Shown: positions 53,150-62,926 of the stretch, piece after piece | Layout: every line of letters starts with the position of its first letter | Position numbering within the stretch: position 1 is the first letter of the stretch | Assembly: GCA_001618615.1 (NCBI GenBank) | Contig: LKHB01000057.1 | Span: 1 to 64,000 of the forward strand | From: Fermentibacter danicus | Lineage (GTDB): Bacteria; Fermentibacterota; Fermentibacteria; Fermentibacterales; Fermentibacteraceae | Length of the DNA: 64,000 bases | Direction: 5' to 3' | Position numbers and translations under genes: made by a program | Notes under the pieces: model-generated | Seen by the model: the letters and a program-made list of their open reading frames with translations, nothing else | Told to the model about the DNA's origin: nothing | The model's database searches: none

Positions 53150-53830
53150 ATGAAGCGCAACGGACTCATGCTGATCCTTGCCGCGACCCTGTTCCTCGCC
53201 TCCGGCGCTGTTGCAGGAACCTGGACCGCGGATGAGCTTTCCCAGTACACGCACGGTCAGATCGATGCCATGGGCAACAAGAGCCTCCCTCTCCAGATCG
53301 CCTATTGGGAGTGGGTAAAGGCCGAGGCCGACGAAGTGATAGCAGAGTGGGAGCCCCAGGTTCTCCCTCTGCGCTCCCGGGCCCAGGATCTCGACCGTCA
53401 GATCGCCGATCTCCAGAGCCAGATCAACCAGCTCAGGGCCGACATCGACAGGATTCGCAACTCCGGCGTGACCCACAGGATCGTCGAGGGCGAGTGCCTC
53501 TCGCTGATCGCTTCGTACCACTACTACTTCAACGACGCCTCCAGGTGGCCGCAGATCTATGAGCGCAACCGCGACACCATAAGCGACCCCGACCTGATCT
53601 ATGCGGGTCACACGCTGATCGTTCCGGTTCCCATGGTCAGCAGCTACACGGTCGTCGACGGCGACTTCCTCGGCAAGATCGCCGGCTACGGAGTCGTCTA
53701 CGGTGACAGGGGCATGTGGCCCCAGCTGTACGAGGCCAACCGCAACATCATCAGCAACCCGAACCTGATCTACCCCGGCCAGGTTCTTTCCGTCCCGAGG
53801 ACCGGCTCTAGGCCCGGTACCACCCGTTAG
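53150..53830 (+). CDS. exported protein with coiled coil and two LysM domains
   Basis: 226 residues. The signal peptide ends near GAVAG. A coiled coil covers about 75-103 (DLDRQIADLQSQINQLRADI). Two LysM domains follow: THRIVEGECLSLIASYHYYF to YAGHTLIVP and SYTVVDGDFLGKIAGYGVVY to YPGQVLSVP. LysM binds peptidoglycan GlcNAc. The upstream small lipoprotein is a likely partner. Start ATG 53150 with AAGGGAGG upstream. Confidence 0.88.
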   Translation: MKRNGLMLILAATLFLASGAVAGTWTADELSQYTHGQIDAMGNKSLPLQIAYWEWVKAEADEVIAEWEPQVLPLRSRAQDLDRQIADLQSQINQLRADIDRIRNSGVTHRIVEGECLSLIASYHYYFNDASRWPQIYERNRDTISDPDLIYAGHTLIVPVPMVSSYTVVDGDFLGKIAGYGVVYGDRGMWPQLYEANRNIISNPNLIYPGQVLSVPRTGSRPGTTR

Positions 53831-53844
53831 AGTCAAATCCGACA

Positions 53845-53880
53845 GGGAAGCTCCTCCGCCTCCGGGGGAGCTTCCCTTTT
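53845..53880 (+). terminator. intrinsic terminator after the LysM gene
   Basis: A 10-bp stem GGGAAGCTCC/GGAGCTTCCC extended by three weaker pairs, followed by TTTT. It starts 15 nt after the stop. One of the few here with a T run. Confidence 0.85.
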
Positions 53881-53902
53881 CGGTGAGACGGACCCGGAAG
53901 GA

Positions 53903-54862
53903 ATGAGCGACAGCGAGAGAGTCCAGAGAGAACTTCCGATAGAGATCGCCGGCGACGTTCTGGGCCCGGGAGACTCCTTCCTGAGGCTCATCTGCAGCAG
54001 ACTCGGAGTGACAGCCGTCTATCGCGACGGCGTCGTTCTGTTTTCCGGGCCTCCCGAAGCCGCCGAGAAGGCCGGAATAGTGATAGACCGCCTGCGCGAC
54101 GATCTCGAGAACACGGGCTCCATACGGGACATCACCCTCTATGCGGCTCTCGACTTCCCCACTTCGCCCGATGCAGGCCTCGACCTCCCGGTTCCCGGCA
54201 GGGCCGGGCGCGTATCCCCCAAGACTCCCGGTCAGCAGGAGTACATCTCGGCCATGAGGGGCAGCGAGATCGTCTTCAGCATCGGTCCTGCCGGCACGGG
54301 GAAGACCTTCCTCGCCGTAGCCGCGGCCGTAGCCTCCCTGCGCGACGGGCTCGTCGAGCGGATCGTCATCACCCGCCCGGCCGTGGAGGCCGGCGAGAAC
54401 CTCGGATTCCTCCCGGGAGACCTCCAGCAGAAGATCGACCCCTATCTGAAGCCCATCTACGACGCCCTCAACGACACACTCTCCCCGGCGCGGCTCAGGC
54501 GCAGCATGGACAACGGGGTCATAGAGGTGGCGCCTCTCGCCTACATGCGCGGCAGAACGCTCAACGACGCGTTCGTCATCCTGGACGAGGCACAGAACAC
54601 GACACTAACGCAGCTCAAGATGTTTCTGACGCGGCTGGGCTTCCGGTCCAGAGCCGTCATCACGGGCGACATCACCCAGATAGACCTCAAGCCGGCCTCC
54701 TCGTCCGGTCTCGTTCGCATCAGGCCAATTCTGGACGGCGTCGAGGGAATCAGATTCGTGCAGCTCGCCGAGAGGGACGTAGTCAGGCATCCTCTCGTTC
54801 AGAAGATAATCGCGGCCTTCTCCGAATACGAGAAGGCGTCTCCGGATCAGGGGGAGCGATGA
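53903..54862 (+). CDS. phoH: PhoH-like ATPase
   Basis: 319 residues. An N-terminal KH-like region (about 10-80) precedes the PhoH P-loop domain with Walker A GPAGTGKTFLA, ITRPAVEAGENLGFLPGDLQ, Walker B VILDEAQNTT and TGDITQIDL. It is the first gene of the phoH-pgpH-ybeY-corC-recO unit, an order common in bacteria and linked to RNA metabolism through YbeY. Confidence 0.94.
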   Translation: MSDSERVQRELPIEIAGDVLGPGDSFLRLICSRLGVTAVYRDGVVLFSGPPEAAEKAGIVIDRLRDDLENTGSIRDITLYAALDFPTSPDAGLDLPVPGRAGRVSPKTPGQQEYISAMRGSEIVFSIGPAGTGKTFLAVAAAVASLRDGLVERIVITRPAVEAGENLGFLPGDLQQKIDPYLKPIYDALNDTLSPARLRRSMDNGVIEVAPLAYMRGRTLNDAFVILDEAQNTTLTQLKMFLTRLGFRSRAVITGDITQIDLKPASSSGLVRIRPILDGVEGIRFVQLAERDVVRHPLVQKIIAAFSEYEKASPDQGER

Positions 54863-56907
54863 ACCGGGGCAGGCTCCATTCCATATACGGACTCGCCGGC
54901 CTGGCGCTGACTGCGGGTCTGTTCGTCTTCATCGCGACTCCGTCGCTCACGATGCGCGACTTTGAAATCCGCGAAGGTGAACTGGTTCCGGAGGGGATCG
55001 ACGCGCCCTTCACATTCGAGGTGATGCTGCCGCCGGATGAGTTGGAAGACCTCAGGGCCGAGATCGAGCATTCCGTCCCCCTCTTCCTGTTCTATACGGA
55101 TTCGGTATGGCCCGGGCTCCGGGCCGATCTGTACGAAGACCTTGTCCGGCTCGACCTGGACAGCGCCGTCATCCAGGGCGTGCTTCGCGAACTGGGCATA
55201 ATGTACGACAAGGGGATAATGGACCTTCAGCAGGCGGGCGGACTGTTCGACGGCCGCCTCGCCGTGATGACGCGGAACACCGTGGACGGCATCCCCGCCC
55301 CTCTGGGCAACATCAACATACACGGGCTCGCCGAGGTGAGGACCGCCTTCTCCTCGACCCTTCGCGGAGGGGGACTGGGGGCGGAACCCGCCGAAGCGCT
55401 CGCCTCAACCCTCCGCCCGAACGTCCTCGTCGACGAGGACCGCAGGGAGGCGAGCATCCAGCAGGCGCTCGAGAGCTATTCGATGGTCGATACCGTCTTC
55501 CACGCCGGAGAAGTGATCATTCCTGAAGGAGGCGTGGTCAACGAGCGGTCCGCACGCTATCTCGAGGCGCTTCGGTCATCGCAGGAGGAGGGCCTCAGCG
55601 GCCGGAGGGCGAGGTATTCCATCGGCAGGCTTCTCCTGCTGTCGGGCATCCTCGCGCTGGCCGTCCTGTACGTCAGGGATTCGATGCGGCCCACCTGGCT
55701 GGACCGCGACCGCGTGCTCCTCCTCTGCACAAGCTGGTCCACAGCCATCCTCGTCACCGGCATCCTCTCGATGCTGGCGAACAGGATCTACGGCGCTTCA
55801 TACGCCACCTTCGTGACTTTCGGCGCCCTCCATACCAGCGTATTCACAAACCGCAGGCATGCGGCCATCTTTTCGTTCCTGTTCGCCGTGCTCACTTCGG
55901 CCTTTCATCCTCATCCCTTCAGCAACCTCATCCTGACGACCGTGACCGGATCGGCCGTCGCCTTCACGGGATGGGATCTCCGCAGGCGCAACGCCGTCGC
56001 CGTCAGCGAGGCGATCGCATCCGTCTCGGGCCTGGTCGCGCTCGTCACCCTCAGGCTCCTGGACGTGGGCATATCCGTAACTCCTCCCTGGATCGGCATT
56101 CTGGAAACGATCCTCTCCCCTGCAGCCGGCGCGGGTGCGGCCTATCTCCTCCTGCCCGTATTCGAAAAGTTCGGCGTGAGCACCGTCCGGTCCATAGAGG
56201 ACGTCAAGAGGCGCGATCATCCGCTGCTTCTCGATCTCAGCAAATGGGCCATGGGAACGTGGCAGCATTCCCAGCAGGTTGCCGACCTGGCGTCCGAAGC
56301 GGCCCGAGCGATCGGGGCCGATCCGGTCCTGGCCGAGGCTGGAGGCCTCTTTCACGACATCGGCAAGGTCAACGACCCCAAGCACTTCATCGAGAATCTC
56401 CCCCCCGATACGCCCAATCCGCACGATTTCCTGCATCCGTTGGAAAGCGCCTCGAGGCTCAGGGCGCACGTAACGGAGGGCGTGAGGCTGGCGAGGAAGT
56501 TCCGGGTCCCGGCCCCGGTCATCGACATGATCGAGCAGCATCACGGCAGAACCGTGATGAAGGCATTCTACGAGAAGGCCCGCAAGGCGTTCGAGAATTC
56601 ACCGGACAAGAGCGCCGGGCCTCCCTCCCAGGACGACTTCCGATATTCCGGCCCTCTGCCGGCCACCCGGGAGGCGGCGATAATCATGCTGGCCGATTCG
56701 GTGGAGTCGGCTACGAAGAACCTCTCGGGGGAGTCCCCCGAAGTCATCGAGGGGATTGTGAGGGAAGTGATCGAAGACAGGGACATCGACGGCCAGCTCG
56801 ACGACTGCCAGCTCACCCGCGGGAACCTGAACGTGATCATGCGGACATTCCTGCAGGTGCTTCAGGGAAGGTTCCACGAGCGGGTCAAGGACTATCCTCA
56901 TGGATGA
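54859..56907 (+). CDS. 7TM-HD family cyclic-di-AMP phosphodiesterase (PgpH/YqfF-like)
   Basis: 682 residues. An N-terminal anchor and extracellular 7TMR-HDED domain (about 30-250) are followed by about seven membrane helices (260-435) and a cytoplasmic HD domain. The HD ligands appear in QHSQQVADLA, GGLFHDIGKVNDPKHFIEN, DFLHPLESA and MIEQHHG. PgpH relatives degrade c-di-AMP, which suggests this messenger is used here. The ATG overlaps the phoH stop. Confidence 0.92.
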   Translation: MNRGRLHSIYGLAGLALTAGLFVFIATPSLTMRDFEIREGELVPEGIDAPFTFEVMLPPDELEDLRAEIEHSVPLFLFYTDSVWPGLRADLYEDLVRLDLDSAVIQGVLRELGIMYDKGIMDLQQAGGLFDGRLAVMTRNTVDGIPAPLGNINIHGLAEVRTAFSSTLRGGGLGAEPAEALASTLRPNVLVDEDRREASIQQALESYSMVDTVFHAGEVIIPEGGVVNERSARYLEALRSSQEEGLSGRRARYSIGRLLLLSGILALAVLYVRDSMRPTWLDRDRVLLLCTSWSTAILVTGILSMLANRIYGASYATFVTFGALHTSVFTNRRHAAIFSFLFAVLTSAFHPHPFSNLILTTVTGSAVAFTGWDLRRRNAVAVSEAIASVSGLVALVTLRLLDVGISVTPPWIGILETILSPAAGAGAAYLLLPVFEKFGVSTVRSIEDVKRRDHPLLLDLSKWAMGTWQHSQQVADLASEAARAIGADPVLAEAGGLFHDIGKVNDPKHFIENLPPDTPNPHDFLHPLESASRLRAHVTEGVRLARKFRVPAPVIDMIEQHHGRTVMKAFYEKARKAFENSPDKSAGPPSQDDFRYSGPLPATREAAIIMLADSVESATKNLSGESPEVIEGIVREVIEDRDIDGQLDDCQLTRGNLNVIMRTFLQVLQGRFHERVKDYPHG

Positions 56908-57289
56908 CGGTATAACCGTTGAGACTCCCGCAGGCGAGCCAGGCTTCGATACGGATGACCTGCAACGGATTGTCTCCTCCCAGATGACCGGCAGGATCGA
57001 GGTGGTCCTGGTCGATCCTGGCTGCATGAGGGTCATGAACAGGCGATTCAGACACATCGACAGGCCCACCGACGTGCTCACCTTCGACCTCTCCGAAGGC
57101 GGAGCGGAGCCCGAGGGGGTCATCTATGCGGACATGAGGCTCGCCCCGCCGATGGAGGAACTCCTCGAAAGAATCTTCCACGGCTATCTGCATCTCCTCG
57201 GGCGCAGCCACGACACCCCTGAGGATTTCGAGTCCATGTCGGCGGACGTCGCTCGAATGGTCGACCGGGCGACCGGGGTGCGGCGATGA
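56900..57289 (+). CDS. ybeY: endoribonuclease YbeY
   Basis: 129 residues. The UPF0054 zinc motif is FHGYLHLLGRSH, with three His. The conserved RPTDVLTFDLSE segment is present. Involved in 16S rRNA 3' maturation and ribosome quality control. Shorter than the E. coli protein (155) but complete in the core. Overlaps both neighbours. Confidence 0.93.
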   Translation: MDDGITVETPAGEPGFDTDDLQRIVSSQMTGRIEVVLVDPGCMRVMNRRFRHIDRPTDVLTFDLSEGGAEPEGVIYADMRLAPPMEELLERIFHGYLHLLGRSHDTPEDFESMSADVARMVDRATGVRR

Positions 57290-58500
57290 CCGCCACGCCG
57301 GTGCTCCTGGCTGCCGGATTCCTGGTTACTTCCGCTGCGAACGCTCTCAGGGCGGCCCTGCCCGGAATCCTCCCGGAGAGGAAGGATGCAGCGGAGCGCC
57401 GTGTCCTGGCGATCTCCCACCTTCGCGTGCTCTGGCTCGCCAGGTTCTGCGGACTGGTTTCCGCGGGAGCCGGAATCGCCCTGGCATCGGTCCAGCTTCG
57501 TGAAATCCTGCACCCTGCCCTCGCGGCCCTCGTGCTGTCGACCCTCGTTTTCATCCTCGCCGAACTCGTGCCGTCCAGAATCGGGCACACGAGGCCCGAT
57601 CTCATCAGGAGTGCCCTGGGCATTCCCCTGTTCCTGCTCCGCGTGGTCTTCCATCTGCCTGCCAGGATCATTCTCGGCCCTGCATCAGGAGGGGAGGGCG
57701 AAACCGGGGAATGGGTCTTCACTCCCCCCGACTTCATGTGGCTGGAGCAGCGCACGGAGAAGAGCGAGCAGCACAGCTTCATCCAGGAGAGGGAGCTGAT
57801 GGAGGGCATCGTGGACTTCGCCGACAAGATAGTCAGAGAAGTCATGGTGCCCCGCATAGACATGGTCGTCATGGCCTTGAGCGACGACTTCGAAGCGGTG
57901 CTCCGCGAGGCGATCGCAGCCAGCCACTCCCGCATTCCGGTGTACCGCGACAAGATCGACGACATCATCGGCGTCCTCTATGTGAAGGATCTCATGAAGG
58001 CTGTATCCAAGAATTCGTCCGAGCCGTTCAGAATGGAGAAGATCCTGAGGCAGCCGTATTTCGTGCCGGAGTACAAGCGCGTGGACAGCCTGTTCAGGGA
58101 GTTCCAGTCACACCGAATCCACATGGCCGTCGTGGTGGACGAGTACGGGGGCACGGCCGGACTGGTGACCATGGAGGACCTGATCGAGGAGGTCTTCGGC
58201 GAGATTCTCGACGAGTTCGAGGTCTCCGAGGCTCCGATGGTCCAGTCGCTCGGCCTGGATTCCTTCAGGGTGGACGCAATGCTGCAGATCGACGATCTCA
58301 ACGATCTCCTGGAATCCTCCTTCGGATCGGACGACTTCGATACCGTGGGCGGGCTGGTCTACAGCGCCATAGGGAAGATCCCCAGGCCAGGAGAGAGCGT
58401 TGTTCTCGAAGGCTTCAGGTTCACCGTGGAGAGAGTCAGGGCCCAGAGGATACTGCTGGTCCGGATAGCTCCCGAGAGGCAGCAGGAAGCCGATTCCTGA
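57286..58500 (+). CDS. CorC/CNNM-family transporter-like protein (DUF21-CBS-CorC_HlyC)
   Basis: 404 residues. A shortened DUF21/CNNM membrane region (about 1-135) has roughly three to four helices. A CBS pair (about 195-320) contains MVPRIDMVVMALSDDF and AVVVDEYGGTAGLVTMEDLIE. The CorC_HlyC FAD-like domain occupies the C terminus. Family members are linked to Mg2+ or Co2+ homeostasis. The ATG overlaps the ybeY stop. Confidence 0.9.
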   Translation: MTATPVLLAAGFLVTSAANALRAALPGILPERKDAAERRVLAISHLRVLWLARFCGLVSAGAGIALASVQLREILHPALAALVLSTLVFILAELVPSRIGHTRPDLIRSALGIPLFLLRVVFHLPARIILGPASGGEGETGEWVFTPPDFMWLEQRTEKSEQHSFIQERELMEGIVDFADKIVREVMVPRIDMVVMALSDDFEAVLREAIAASHSRIPVYRDKIDDIIGVLYVKDLMKAVSKNSSEPFRMEKILRQPYFVPEYKRVDSLFREFQSHRIHMAVVVDEYGGTAGLVTMEDLIEEVFGEILDEFEVSEAPMVQSLGLDSFRVDAMLQIDDLNDLLESSFGSDDFDTVGGLVYSAIGKIPRPGESVVLEGFRFTVERVRAQRILLVRIAPERQQEADS

Positions 58501-58501
58501 G

Positions 58502-59257
58502 GTGCGCCTCACCACTCCGTCCTGGGTTCTGAGAAGGGTCAGATGGAGCGAGTCCTCACTGATCCTCACCCTGTACTCGATGGATCAGGGCAGAATCTCG
58601 GTCATCGCGAGAGGGGCCCTCAGGCCCGGCGGCCGCTTCCAGGGCCTGCTGGAACTCCTCTCCGGCGTGGAGGTGACAGTCACCAGGCGCGAGGGCCGCG
58701 AACTCGACACTCTGGTCGATGCGACCCTCTTCGAACCGGGAACCAGGCTCAGGTCCGATCCGGATGCGTTCGCGCACGCCTGTCTGCTTTCGGAGTGGGT
58801 CCTGGGGCTGTTCATGGGCGGCGAGTCCTCCTCGTCCGTCTACAACCTGCTCGGAGCGGCATTCGCCATGCTGCCGGAGAGCAGGTCGAGATGGGCGGTG
58901 ACCTGCGTTTCCGTGGAATCAATGCTCAACCTTGCCGGGCACGCCATGGAGATAGATGATTGCGTTCGCTGCGGTATGCCGGCCGGTGGGTCGGGACACT
59001 GGAGCCACCGCGACGGAGGCATCCTCTGCAGCGGATGCTCCGCACCGGGGGACATCGTGATTTCGCCCGGCATCCTCGAATTCGTGAAGACCTGCAGGAG
59101 GTCCGGCTTCGAGACCGCCTCACGCGTCAGGCTCTGGAAGGGCGGATTCCGTACCTGTCACGACTTCATGCGTGAGTTCGCCCAGGCACACAACCAGTCG
59201 GGTTTGAAGCTCCGCTCGCTCGGCGTACTGGAGGATCTGGAAAATGGCGTCGGCTGA
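58502..59257 (+). CDS. recO: DNA repair protein RecO
   Basis: 251 residues from GTG 58502. The N-terminal OB fold includes RWSESSLILTLYSMDQGRIS. The C-terminal helical domain has a zinc site (CVRCG and CSGC, about 159-180) and AGGSGHWSHRDGGILC. RecO anneals DNA and loads RecA with RecR. No recF is seen near dnaN in this window. The end overlaps glyS by 14 nt. Confidence 0.92.
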   Translation: MRLTTPSWVLRRVRWSESSLILTLYSMDQGRISVIARGALRPGGRFQGLLELLSGVEVTVTRREGRELDTLVDATLFEPGTRLRSDPDAFAHACLLSEWVLGLFMGGESSSSVYNLLGAAFAMLPESRSRWAVTCVSVESMLNLAGHAMEIDDCVRCGMPAGGSGHWSHRDGGILCSGCSAPGDIVISPGILEFVKTCRRSGFETASRVRLWKGGFRTCHDFMREFAQAHNQSGLKLRSLGVLEDLENGVG

Positions 59258-60611
59258 CGACCTTATGAAAAAGATGGTTTCGCTCTGCAAGAGGCTCGGC
59301 TTCGTCTTCCAGTCCGGCGAGATATACGGCGGCCTCCAGTCGGCCTGGGACTACGGCCCGCTCGGAGTCGAACTCAAGAAGAACATCGAGTCGAGCTGGT
59401 GGGATTTCATGGTCAGACGCCGCGCCGACGTGGTCGGAGTCGATACCGCCATCATCACCCATCCCGACGTCTGGAGGGCTTCCGGCCATGTCGACAACTT
59501 CCACGATCCTCTCGTCGACTGCAGGAAATGCAGGGCGAGGTTCAGGGCGGACCAGGTCGAGGGGACGAAGTGCCCGGAGTGCGGCGGGGAGCTGACCGAG
59601 CCCAGGGACTTCGGCCTGATGTTCAGGACCATGATGGGTGCGGTCGAGGACGAGGCGGCCGAGGTCTATCTCCGCCCCGAGACCTGCCAGTCGATTTTCG
59701 TCAACTTCAGGAACATCGTCACATCCTCCAGGCAGACGCTGCCTTTCGGAATAGCGCAGATCGGCAAGGCGTTCAGGAACGAGATCACGGCCAGAAACTT
59801 CGTCTTCAGGTCCCGCGAGTTCGAGCAGATGGAGATGGAGTACTTCTGCAGACCGGCCGACGCCGACAGGTTCTTCGAGTACTGGAAGGAAGAGAGGATG
59901 TCCTGGTACCTGTCCCTGGGGCTCAAGCCGGCGAGCCTCCGCTTCCGCGACCACGCGAAGGAGGAGCTGGCGCACTATGCCAGGGCCTGCACGGACATAG
60001 AGTACGCATTCCCGTTCGCCACCGGGGGATTCGGGGAGCTGGAGGGCATCGCGAACAGGGCGGACTACGACCTTTCGGCCCACATGAGGGTCAGCGGGCA
60101 GGATCTGGAGTTCATCGACCAGGTTGCGAACGAGAAGGTCGTCCCCTGGGTCGTCGAGACCTCCGGGGGAATCGGGCGGACCATTCTGGCCGTGCTGCTG
60201 GACGCCTACTACGAGGACATCGTGGACGGCAGGGAGCGCGTCACTCTCAGGCTGTCGCCCGCGCTGGCCCCGGTGAAGGCCGCCGTCCTGCCCCTCTCCC
60301 GCAACCTTGAGGCCGGAGCCGCCGAGGTGGCGGGCATGCTGCGCCCCATCCTTCCCGTGAGCTTCGACGTGACCGGCTCCATCGGCAAGCGCTACCGCAG
60401 GATGGACGAGATCGGCACGCCGTTCTGCGTCACCTACGACTTCGAGTCGGCGAACGACCGCTCCGTCACGATCAGGGAACGCGACACTCTGGAACAGGTG
60501 AGGGTCGGAATCGACAACCTGGCCGACCTGCTCTGCGACTGTCTCAGGAAGGGCTGGAGGCCCGCCGTTGAAAAAGCCGGGCTCGCCGCGGCTGGGAGGG
60601 CGTCCGAATGA
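59244..60611 (+). CDS. glyS: glycyl-tRNA synthetase, alpha2 (class II) type
   Basis: 455 residues. Single-chain homodimeric GlyRS, as in archaea, eukaryotes and many bacteria, not the alpha2beta2 form. Motifs: SGEIYGGLQSAWDYGPLGVE, HPDVWRASGHVDNF, class II motif 2 around FRNEITARNFVFRSREFEQM, and a C-terminal anticodon-binding domain with PVSFDVTGSIGKRYRRMDE. A CRKC...CPEC zinc-like insert lies at about 93-115. Confidence 0.95.
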   Translation: MASADDLMKKMVSLCKRLGFVFQSGEIYGGLQSAWDYGPLGVELKKNIESSWWDFMVRRRADVVGVDTAIITHPDVWRASGHVDNFHDPLVDCRKCRARFRADQVEGTKCPECGGELTEPRDFGLMFRTMMGAVEDEAAEVYLRPETCQSIFVNFRNIVTSSRQTLPFGIAQIGKAFRNEITARNFVFRSREFEQMEMEYFCRPADADRFFEYWKEERMSWYLSLGLKPASLRFRDHAKEELAHYARACTDIEYAFPFATGGFGELEGIANRADYDLSAHMRVSGQDLEFIDQVANEKVVPWVVETSGGIGRTILAVLLDAYYEDIVDGRERVTLRLSPALAPVKAAVLPLSRNLEAGAAEVAGMLRPILPVSFDVTGSIGKRYRRMDEIGTPFCVTYDFESANDRSVTIRERDTLEQVRVGIDNLADLLCDCLRKGWRPAVEKAGLAAAGRASE

Positions 60612-62926
60612 ACGCGGAACCCGCCAGACGATACGTCGCGTCCGAGGCCGAGCCGCGCCTTCAGAAGCAGTGGCGCGAGTCCGGCATCTACAGGTTCCGC
60701 CCGGAATCAGGGAAGCCGCTCTTCACGATCGACACCCCGCCTCCCACCGTCTCCGGCATGATCCACATGGGACACGTCTTCAGCTACGTTCAGGCCGAGG
60801 TGATAGCCAGGTACAGGAGGATGGCCGGGGACGAGGTCTTCTATCCCTTCTGCTTCGACGACAACGGGCTGCCGAGCGAGAGGTTCACGGAGAAGACGAA
60901 GAAGGTCCGCGCCCACGAGATGCCCCGGAGCGAGTTCGTGAAGCTCTGTCTGGAAGTGACCTCGGTCGCCGAGGAGGGCTTCAGGGATCTCTGGACGAGG
61001 CTCGGCTTCTCCTGCGACTGGGACGAGATGTACACCACGATCAGCCCCTGGGTCAGAGGGCTGAGCCAGAGGTCGTTCCTCGACCTGCACGAGCAGGGCC
61101 GGATCTACAGGAAGAACACGCCCACGCTCTGGTGCCCCGAGTGCAGAACCGCCGTCGCCCAGGCCGAAACCGAGGACCGCGAGCTGGACTCCGTATTCCA
61201 CGACCTGGTCTTCAGGCTCGTGGGCGGCGGAACCATCCCCATCGCTACGACCAGGCCCGAGCTGCTGCCCGCATGCTCGGCCGTGTTCCGCAACCCGGAG
61301 GACCCCCGCTGGAGGCACCTCGAGGGCCGTCACGCGATCGTCCCTCTGTTCGAGAGGGAGGTTCCGGTGCTGACCGACGGCCGTGTCTCGATGGAGAAGG
61401 GCAGCGGCCTCGTGATGTGCTGCACCTTCGGCGACACCACCGACATAGCCTGGTGGGAGGACTTCGGGCTGGAGCTGCGCATGGCCCTCGAGCGCAACGG
61501 CCGTCTGAACGGACTCGCAGGGCCTTATCAGGGCCTGTCCGTGAAGGAGGCCCGCGCCCGGATGGTCCAGGACATGACGGACCGGGGGCTCCTGACGGGA
61601 TCGAAGCCNNAGCGCGGAAGGCAGATAGAGTGGCACCCGGAGATGTTCCGGGCCAGATACGACCACTGGGTCGAGAACCTCAGATGGGACTGGTGTATAA
61701 GCCGCCAGCGCTACTACGGCGTTCCCTTCCCGGTCTGGTACTGCGGCTCCTGCGGGGAGCCAGTCTTCGCTGCGCCCGAGGATCTGCCCGTCGATCCGCT
61801 GGAGGACCGGCCGAAGGATCCGTGCCCGCACTGCGGCTCCGGGGAGTTCACTCCCGAGTTCGACGTGATGGATACCTGGGCCACCAGCTCCCTCACGCCC
61901 CTGATAAACGCCAGGTGGGGCGAACCCGGAGACCGATCGGAAATCATACCCATGAGCCTCAGGCCCCAGGCGCACGACATCATCAGGACCTGGGCGTTCT
62001 ACACCATCGTGAAGGCGCATCTCCACATGGATCGGATCCCCTGGCGCCACGTGATGATAAGCGGGCACGCCCTGAACCCGAATCGCGAAAAGATGTCGAA
62101 GAGCAAGGGCAACGTGGCGGGCGATCCGCTCGCGGCTCTGGAGAAGTATTCCGCCGACGAACTACGGTACTGGGCCTGCTCCAGCCGCCTCGGCACGGAC
62201 GTAATGTTCAGCGAGGAGGTGCTGGGCCTCGGCAGGAAGCTGGTGACGAAGCTCTGGAACGCCGCCCGCTTCTCCGCGCAGTTCCTCCAGGGCTTCGACC
62301 CGTCTTCGCCCGTCGAACTCCATCCCTTCGACAGGTGGGTTCTGGCGAGTGCAGCGAAGGCCGTTGCCGACGCCACCGCCGGCATGGAGGGGTACGAGTA
62401 CTCGATCTGCATGAGGGAGGCCGAGGACTTCTTCTGGAACGCCTTCTGCGACAACTATCTCGAGATCGTGAAGGGGCGCCTGTACGGCAGCGACGAAAAG
62501 GCCGCCGATGCGGCCAGGAAGGCGCTGTACGACTGCCTCTACATGGTTCTGCGCCTTTTCGCGCCCATCCTGGTCCATATCACGGAGGAACTCTACCAGT
62601 TGATCTTCAGGGAACGCGAGGGGCATGAGAGCATACACACGGCCCCATGGCCCGTCTGCTCCGGGGTCGACTTCGACGCCATACGGGCCGGCGACATCGC
62701 CCTCGAGGTCATCGAGGCTGCCCGCCGCTTCAAGAGCGAGCGGAACCTGAGCATGGCCGCCCCCCTGGGCAGGATCACGGTTTCCGGACCCGACGGCGAT
62801 CTGTCGGTCATGAAGCCGTTCGAGGCGGACCTGCTGAATGTGACGAGGGCGTCGTCGATCGTCTGGAAGCCCGGGAGCCCGGACCGCTCCGTGGAGGTCG
62901 AGGGGGAGGAGGGAAGCGGCTCTTGA
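60608..62926 (+). CDS. valS: valyl-tRNA synthetase (archaeal-type), with NN gap
   Basis: 772 codons visible. Class I motifs: PPPTVSGMIHMGH (HIGH) and EKMSKSKGN (KMSKS). The editing domain carries IATTRPELLPAC. FCFDDNGLPSERF is characteristic of the archaeal/alpha-proteobacterial ValRS branch. At 61609-61610 NN joins LLTGSK directly to RQIEWHPEMFR, skipping roughly 35-40 residues usually found there. No C-terminal coiled-coil arm is evident. The end overlaps the deaminase start. Confidence 0.92.
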   Translation: MNAEPARRYVASEAEPRLQKQWRESGIYRFRPESGKPLFTIDTPPPTVSGMIHMGHVFSYVQAEVIARYRRMAGDEVFYPFCFDDNGLPSERFTEKTKKVRAHEMPRSEFVKLCLEVTSVAEEGFRDLWTRLGFSCDWDEMYTTISPWVRGLSQRSFLDLHEQGRIYRKNTPTLWCPECRTAVAQAETEDRELDSVFHDLVFRLVGGGTIPIATTRPELLPACSAVFRNPEDPRWRHLEGRHAIVPLFEREVPVLTDGRVSMEKGSGLVMCCTFGDTTDIAWWEDFGLELRMALERNGRLNGLAGPYQGLSVKEARARMVQDMTDRGLLTGSKXXRGRQIEWHPEMFRARYDHWVENLRWDWCISRQRYYGVPFPVWYCGSCGEPVFAAPEDLPVDPLEDRPKDPCPHCGSGEFTPEFDVMDTWATSSLTPLINARWGEPGDRSEIIPMSLRPQAHDIIRTWAFYTIVKAHLHMDRIPWRHVMISGHALNPNREKMSKSKGNVAGDPLAALEKYSADELRYWACSSRLGTDVMFSEEVLGLGRKLVTKLWNAARFSAQFLQGFDPSSPVELHPFDRWVLASAAKAVADATAGMEGYEYSICMREAEDFFWNAFCDNYLEIVKGRLYGSDEKAADAARKALYDCLYMVLRLFAPILVHITEELYQLIFREREGHESIHTAPWPVCSGVDFDAIRAGDIALEVIEAARRFKSERNLSMAAPLGRITVSGPDGDLSVMKPFEADLLNVTRASSIVWKPGSPDRSVEVEGEEGSGS
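61609..61610. other. NN scaffold gap inside valS
   Basis: Two undetermined bases. The frame is kept by chance, but the segment normally preceding the NWYPEHMR-like motif is absent, so sequence is missing. Confidence 0.8.
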
